Below are positions 7,971-15,400 of a stretch of 64,000 bases of DNA, one piece after another. The position numbers and the translations under genes are program-made. Numbering within the stretch: position 1 is the stretch's first letter; the number at the start of each line of letters is the position of its first letter. Under the pieces are notes generated by a model. It searched no databases, was not told where the DNA came from, and saw only the letters and a list, made by a program, of their open reading frames with translations. The stretch is from an uncultured Desulfovibrio sp. (lineage in GTDB: Bacteria > Desulfobacterota > Desulfovibrionia > Desulfovibrionales > Desulfovibrionaceae), in contig CAJXYU010000002.1 of assembly GCA_913063155.1 (NCBI GenBank), forward strand, positions 372,001-436,000, read 5' to 3'.

Positions 7971-8651
7971 ATGTGGGTTGTAATTATGTGGAAGAAGTTA
8001 AATATTTCGTTTGTTGTTGCGTTACTGCTTTCTCTTTCAAGTTACGCAATTTCAGCACCAATAGATAGTTTCAATGATTATGTAGATACAATTTGTCAGA
8101 CAGAATCTGTGTTTAGGTGGGATCAGGATATTGTGTACTACATAAAAAGTGATAACTTAGATTATGCTTCTGTTGTTAAGGGTGAGTTGGAGAGGACGTG
8201 CAAGGAGTTAAAAGTCAATTGTAGGCCTTTAAGGAATGGCGAACGACCCAACTTTATAGTTCTCCTAACAAAGGATGCCTATAGTTATAAAGATAACATG
8301 CTGATTAGGTCAGCTTTTTGTTTAAATAAAAGCGATGATGATTTTTATAAATTTTTGGACTTTATAAACAGTGGAATGACCGGAAGGCATACAGGAAAGG
8401 TTATAGAGAATAGTATGAATGTATTTTTATGGTTTGGTAGGCCATATGGCGACCAAGATTTGCTAAATGCATATTTAAAGCAGATAGTTTTTTATGGATT
8501 GCATAGCTGCCAATGTGGTTATGGATGCGGTGAGTATCCTTTTGATTTTGTCGGTACAAATAAAGAAAATGAGTATCAAGCAAGGTTTATAAATAAGCTA
8601 TATCTTGAGCAAGAATATTGCCCCGTGTCAATAACTAAAATGTATCAATAG
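7971..8651 (+). CDS. Exported protein of unknown family, AT-rich
   Basis: I do not recognise this 226-residue protein. A signal peptide is clear (KKLNISFVVALLLSLSSYAISAP). The mature part has eight cysteines, including the cluster HSCQCGYGCGEYPF near residue 185, so disulfides or metal binding are possible. Two sampled lines inside the gene are 28% and 33% GC, against 75% for a sampled line of the RTX gene downstream. It starts 11 bases after the acyltransferase and ends 8 bases before the next start, so the three genes form one unit. A second ATG at 7986 gives a more typical signal peptide. A chaperone, inhibitor or accessory role for the RTX protein is possible but unproven. Confidence 0.7.
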   Translation: MWVVIMWKKLNISFVVALLLSLSSYAISAPIDSFNDYVDTICQTESVFRWDQDIVYYIKSDNLDYASVVKGELERTCKELKVNCRPLRNGERPNFIVLLTKDAYSYKDNMLIRSAFCLNKSDDDFYKFLDFINSGMTGRHTGKVIENSMNVFLWFGRPYGDQDLLNAYLKQIVFYGLHSCQCGYGCGEYPFDFVGTNKENEYQARFINKLYLEQEYCPVSITKMYQ

Positions 8652-8659
8652 GTGTAATT

Positions 8660-9322
8660 ATGTCGCCACAATGGAAAAAAAATTTTGATACTGTTAAAAA
8701 TTCGAATGACGCCTTTGGAAAAGCAAGTGATTCGTTTAGCTGCTCGAAAGATGGACTCTCTGTTGGTGGTGGATGGGGCGCCGTCAGTGGGCGTATGGGA
8801 TTGTCTTCGGGGAGAATTTCAACTCACGGAAGTGTTGACCTCTCTGCAATAGGCTTAGGAGAGGTTGGCTTTCATAATATTTCTGGATTTACTAAAACCA
8901 TTACTGGTGAAGAAGTTACAGCATCTATTAGTTGGGGGACGTATGAAGGAACTCCAATAACTGATGCAAAGTTTAATTTTACTGGCAATAGAAAAAAAGG
9001 CGATATTTATGGGGAACCTGTTGATCCGAGTGAGGTCTTTGGTTCACGAGAAGATAATGCCGAGCAATTAAAGAATGCTGCTAGAGCGAATGGATATACA
9101 GGAGCAGGTGGAACTTATCAAAATGGTGGAGAGGATCAGAAAACGCCAAAAGATCGTTTTAAAGACGCTCTTGACAAGCTATCAAAGAAATATGGTTTTT
9201 CAGACGACGTTGAGCAACAAAAAGAAAAACAAGACGCCTTAGCTCCAGAGAAGACAGAAGTAGAGAAGGCTAAAAGCGGGGGGCCGGATTGTAGTGATGC
9301 AGATCGTGCGGCAGGGTTGTGA
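8660..9322 (+). CDS. N-terminal module of the RTX protein, ending at an in-frame TGA
   Basis: A 220-residue AT-rich frame with AGGTG before its ATG. The first 110 residues are Gly/Ser-rich and beta-like (SVGGGWGAVSGRMGLSSGRISTHGS); the last 90 are charged and helical (KDRFKDALDKLSKKYGFSDDVEQQKEKQD) and end DADRAAGL before TGA at 9320-9322. The same frame continues without shift into PIAIDLVGDGVDLIDL, the calcium-binding module that opens the giant RTX protein. The TGA therefore splits what looks like one 3,165-codon gene. No signal peptide is seen, as expected for type I secretion. The function of this module is unknown. The base composition changes sharply at the TGA. Confidence 0.75.
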   Translation: MSPQWKKNFDTVKNSNDAFGKASDSFSCSKDGLSVGGGWGAVSGRMGLSSGRISTHGSVDLSAIGLGEVGFHNISGFTKTITGEEVTASISWGTYEGTPITDAKFNFTGNRKKGDIYGEPVDPSEVFGSREDNAEQLKNAARANGYTGAGGTYQNGGEDQKTPKDRFKDALDKLSKKYGFSDDVEQQKEKQDALAPEKTEVEKAKSGGPDCSDADRAAGL

Positions 9323-9430
9323 CCCATCGCCATTGACCTCGTCGGTGACGGGGTAGACCTGATTGATCTTGATAACTCCACTGCATTTTATGATGCCAAT
9401 GGAGACGGCTTCCGCAACCGCATCGGGTGG

Positions 9431-12400
9431 GTGGGCCCGGAAGATGCTTTGCTGGCGTATGACAAGAACGAGGACGGCATAATATGCGACCTCGATGAAA
9501 TTTCCTATGTGGGCTACAAGGAAGGCGCACAGACCGACCTTGAGGGCCTGACTGCATTTGACACCAACCAGGACGGGCTGCTGGATGCCAATGACGCGGA
9601 CTTCGGTAAGTTCCGGGTCTGGCAGGACCTGGACCAGGACGGCGAGTCCGACGAGGGCGAACTCAAGACCCTGGAAGAGGCGGGCATCACCTCCTTTGAG
9701 CTTACCAGCGACGGCGTGCGTGAGGAGCGCGGCTCCAACACCATCTTCGGCACCGGTACGTACCACAAGCAGGGCCAGTACGATCAGACGAATGGCGAAA
9801 CCGGGGAGTTTACGGATACCGCCTTCGGTTACAGCGACTACGGCTTCAAGGAGCTGGCGGACGGCCGCAAGATTCTCGGCAGCGCCGAAGGCACGCAGGT
9901 GCTTTCCAACGAGAACGCCACCGAAGACCTGTCCATTGATGTTTCCCAAATAGGTTATGACGGCTATGTCTCCGGTTCCGGTGACGACGAACTTGTGTCC
10001 AGTGTGGACGGGGGCGTGCTGTTGGACGGTCGCGAAGGCAATGACACCATCACCGGCGGCGCCGGGGCGGATTGGCTTTCCGGCGGTGAAGGCGCGGACG
10101 TTATCAGCGGCGGTGAAGGCGCGGACGTCATTTTCATGGACGCCGAAGATCTGACGCTCGGCAGCGTGGGCGGCGGCGAAGGTTTCGACATCGGTGTCAT
10201 TTCCTCGGAAGACGCCGTGAGTATGGATCTTTCCGAACACGATCTTGAAGCCGTCCTCGGCAACAAGGGCGACGATGTCTTCACCTCTTCGGGTGATTCC
10301 GGCATATATGTAAACGGCGAAGAGGGCGATGATCAGATCACCGGCAGCGCCAAAGGCGACGTTCTCATCGGCGGCGACGGGAGCGACACTCTGTCCGGCG
10401 GCGAGGGCGACGATTGGCTCTTCGTTGATGGCCAGGACAACCTCGACAATATTTCCGGCGGTGAAGGGTCGGACACCCTTGTCATCCAAGGCGAGGAAGG
10501 AATGGATGTCGACCTGTGCGCTGTTGACGTCGAAACGGCCATAGGCGGCGCAGGGGATGATACCTTTTCGGCGAGTTGCGGCAAGGCCGTGTCTGTAGAC
10601 GGCGGCGACGGCAACGACTCGATCAATGGCGGCGGGCAGGATGATTACCTGTTCGGCGGAGAGGGGGATGACGTCATTGTCGGCGGTGGCGGCTCCGACG
10701 TCATCGACGGCTGGACCGGCGATGACACCCTGACAGGCGGAAGCGGGAAGGATGTTTTCGTATTCGGCCATGGCCGGGGCAACGACGTTATTACGGACGG
10801 CGGCCCTGACGATCACATCTGGCTTTCGCAGGACGTGAACGTGGAGGATATCGAGATCGTCCACGAAGGCGACCAGTATGTCCTGACCCTGACCGATACT
10901 GGCGAGACCCTGACCGTCTCGGATCAAGTTGGCGGCTTTTATATTTCCAACACCAGGAACGGCCAGCCAGGGTTCATCAACCTTACCGGCAAATCCGGGC
11001 AGGACAAGCTCATGTTCTCCGGTAGCCGTGACGGCTATATATTTACCTTCGACAGTAATGATTCCATGTGGGGCAACGACGCCGGAAACTACATCAATGG
11101 TGGTGAAGGCAAGGATACTCTGCTTGGTTTCGGTGGCGACGATACTTTGGCCGGTGGGGCCGGGGCCGATGTGCTCAACGGGGGCGGCTATGAAACCCTG
11201 ACTTTCCAGGCTGTCGGCCAGGCAGGGTATCGTCCGGGAGATATTACTCTCAATCCCAATGGCGCGGGCAACGATACGGTCACCTACAATGCCTCGGACG
11301 CCGGGGTCGACGTCGACCTGAAGCGCGGCACCGGCAAGGGCGGTTATGCGGAAGGCGACAGTTTCATCAGCATCGAGAATGTGACCGGCTCCGAGTACAA
11401 CGATACGTTGAGCGGCACCGGTGGCGCCAATGTGCTCAAAGGCCGCAAAGGCGACGATATCATCGACGCTCGTGGTGGTGACGATGTCATTGATGGCGGG
11501 GACGGTAACGACACCATTGCGGCGGGCTCCGGCAACGACTTGATCACCGGCGGAAAAGGTGACGACACCATTGACGGCGGCGAAGGCAACGATCTCGTCA
11601 ATTACGCCGATGAATACGTGTCGGTGAATGTTGACCTTGAGGCCGGTACCGCCACCAGTTCCACAGGTAACGACACCTTAAGCAACGTTGAAAGCGTTAT
11701 GGGCTCGTTTCGTTCGGACACCATCTCCGGGAGTAGCGAAGATAACGAGTTGTTCGGCGCATGGGGCGATGACAAGCTCTATGGACGTGACGGCGACGAT
11801 TATCTTGACGGAGGCGCCCAGAACGACCTGCTGGACGGTGGTATGGGAGACGACGAACTTGTCGGCGGCAGCGGCAATGATACGCTGCTTGGCGGCGAGG
11901 GGGAAGACACGCTCACAGGCGGAGACGGGGCGGATTCGCTCCAAGGCGGCGAGGGCGCCGACACTCTGGAGGCCGGTGCTGGCGATGACTATGTCACCGG
12001 CAATAGCGGGGACGATTCTCTTGACGGCGGTGAAGGAAAAGATTTGCTGAAGGGTGGTGAAGGGGCGGACGCCATCATCGGCGGGGACGGTTTTGATACC
12101 CTTTATGGCGGCACGGGCGACGATGTTGTTGCCGGTGGTGCTGGCGGTGATGTGCTGGATGGTGAATTCGGAATCGATACGGCCTCCTACGAGACCTCCG
12201 CATTCGGCGTGGACGTGAACCTGGAAACCGGCAGAGGCCGGGGCGGCGACGCCCATGGCGACACGCTGCGCAACATCGAGAACCTGACCGGCTCCGCGCG
12301 TGACGACACCCTGACCGGCGACGGCAACGCCAACGTCATTGACGGCAAGGCCGGTGACGATGTGATCCAGGGCGGCGCGGGCGCCGACACCCTGCACGGC

Positions 12401-15400
12401 GGCGAGGGCAACGACACGCTCTCCTATGCCGATTCCTCGCAGGGCGTCACTGTTGATCTTGATGCCCAAACCGCCGGCGGCGGCGATGCCGAGGGCGATG
12501 TTTTCGACGGCTTTGAAAACGTCTCCGGTTCCGGCCATGCCGATACGCTTGTGGGCTCCGGCGATGCGAACGTCATTGACGCCGGATCGGGAGACGACTT
12601 TGTCCAGGGCGGCGCGGGCGCGGATACGCTCATTGGCGGCGACGGCATTGATACGGCCGGCTACGAGGATTCCGGTGAAGGCGTGCAGGTCGACCTGAGC
12701 TCGGGAACCGGCTCCGGCGGCACGGCCGAGGGCGACGCGCTCCAGGGCTTCGAAAACCTCGCGGGCTCGGCCCACGACGATACGCTTTCCGGCAATGAAG
12801 CCGACAACCGGCTTGACGGCGGCGCGGGGCGCGACAACCTCTACGGCGGCGCGGGCAATGATGTCCTGAACGCAGGTGAAGGCGACGATTATGCCGCGGG
12901 CGGCGACGGGGACGACATCCTGAACGGCGGCGCGGGCAAGGACTTCCTGCTCGGCGGGGCCGGGGACGACACGTTCACCGGCGGCAGCGGCGACGACTAC
13001 ATTGTCGGCGGCTCGGGCGACGATACCGTGATTTTCGACGGCGACTACGTGGAATATTCCGTGGTGCGCGAGGAAAGCCGCATTCTGGTTACCCGCCTGG
13101 AAACCGGCGAGGTGGACATCCTGAGCGGCGTGGAAACCCTCAAATTCAATGACAAGTCCGTCAATGTGGCGGATCTGCCGATCTCCGACACGGTCATTCC
13201 CGAGGACGACGAGGAAGAGACCTCCTATGCGCGGCCGGTGATGGCCACCGCGGACATGATGGCCAAGGCCGCCGCGCTCGGCGTGGCCGCGGTGCTGGTG
13301 ACCGATGAGTCCTCGGACGCCGCCATCCTGACCAAGGTCGGCCGGCCGGACGAGCCTGCTGGCGTGCCTGTGGCCACGGATGAAAGCGACGGTGGGGAAA
13401 CCGTGACTGTTGCGGCGAATTCCGAAGGCACGGACGATGCCTATGGTTCGGATGGCCCCTCGGTTCAGAGTGCGGCCGGAGATGCGTCCGACGGTGTCGT
13501 CATACCGCCTTTGGATGATGGCGAGGCCCCCGAGGAAGCTTCCGGTGGGAATGATTCCGCGCACGCAACTATCTCCACCGGGCCTGAGACGGGCGGATAT
13601 GCCGTGGAAGCCGCTCAAAATGCGGAAAGTGCGGAGGCCGCCGAGGAAAGCTCTGAAGCGGCCTTGGAGACCTCGGCGGATGAAAGCGGCGCAGGCGAAG
13701 ACGGTGACACCACGAGCGTCGATCTTGCCGCTGTCGGAGACGTCGTTGCCGAGTTCAGTCCTGTTGCCGCCGGCAAGGAAGGCGAGGCCATTTCCCTTGA
13801 TCTCAACGCAAATGTTTCGGGCATCGATTTCGTGGCCCGTCCGTTCACCATCACCGGGGTTCCCGATGGCGTCACCCTGTCCGCCGGTATTGAAACCTCG
13901 CCGGGCACGTGGTCGCTTTCGCAGAGCGACTTGGGCGGGCTGAAGCTCATGCTGCCGGATGAATGGTCCAATGATTTCAAACTGACCGTCACCACGACCG
14001 CTTACAGCGACTCCGGCCCGGTGCTCACCAGCAAGGCCGTGTCACGTTCGTTCACCGTGGTGGTCGAGGCCGCTTCCGAGACGCCGACCATCAGCGTGGA
14101 TGCTGAAGTGGTTTCCACATCAAGCACCTCGGCGGGGCAGGTTGTGAATGCCGTTGCAGGCGTGGAAACCCTCGTGGGCGGCGGCGATGACACGGTGCAG
14201 GGCTCCAGCGGCGATGATGTCATCTATGGGGACAAATTTGCCGGGGGCGCAACGGCCACGGCCGCTCTGGCAATCGAGGCGGCCATGGTCGATCCGGACT
14301 CCGACGGTTCCGAGAGCCTGACCGTGACCGTGTTCGGAGTGCCGGTCGGCGGATCGCTGAGCGCGGGCGTGGAAGTGGAGCCGGGCATCTGGCTTCTGCA
14401 GCCCGACGAGTTGAGCGGCTTGAGCATCACCGTGCCTGCCGGTGGCGAGGATTACACTCTCTACGCCGTGGCGACCACCACGGACATTGACCCGGATTCC
14501 GGGCCGCGGCCCACCACGTCCGAACCGATGGAGATCGTGGTCAAGGCCTCGGATATGGCCGGAAACGACACGCTGTACGGCAACGCCGGGAACGACGCCG
14601 TCCATGGCCAGGCCGGTGACGATACGCTGTACGGCGGGACCGGCGCGGACAGCCTGTATGGCGGCGAGGGCGATGACGAGATTCACTTTGACGCGGACGA
14701 CCTCGCCTCGGGAGCGATCGATGGCGGCGAAGGAGTTGATACGGCGATCCTGACCGGGAATGACGACATCGATTTCGATCTTGGCGCGCACAACGTGGAG
14801 AAGGTCGTTTCCGGGAGCGGAAAGGATCGTTTGATCACCACCAAGTCCATCGGTGTGGAGATGGTTGCCGGAGCGGGCGACGACGTGCTTGTCGGCGGCG
14901 GCGGCGACGATACCCTGCGCGGCGGCAGCGGCAACGACGCCATGAACGCGGGTGCCGGGAACGACGTCATCTACGCGGACGGCGAGGACCTGCTCGGCGG
15001 CATGGACGGCGGCGAAGGGCGCGATACCTTGTATATCGACACCGCCGCCGATCTGGACCTGGACGCGGATACGCTTCATGTGGAGGAACTGATCGCCGGT
15101 TCCGGCAATGACAATCTGCGCTACGGCGGCGACGCGGACGTGAAGCTGGATGGCGGCGCGGGCAACGACACGATTTACAGCGGCCAGGGCGCGGATACGC
15201 TCATGGGCGGCGCCGGGACCGACACGCTTTCCTATAAGGGCTCTGCCGCTGGCGTGAACATCAACCTCAAGGGGACCAGTTCCGGCGGCTCGGCCACCGG
15301 TGACGTGGTCAGCGGCTTCGAGGTCGTGGAAGGTTCCGACCATGCCGACACCTTTATCGGCGATGCCGGGGACAACATTTTTCACGGCGGCGACGGCGTG

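Noticed and set aside
9320..9353. Selenocysteine insertion at the RTX TGA
   Set aside because: A 7-bp hairpin with a GGT loop (9337-9353) lies 14 bases after the TGA and selC is nearby, but GAC/GTC codons for calcium loops form such hairpins easily. RTX proteins are not known selenoproteins. Kept only as a remote option.
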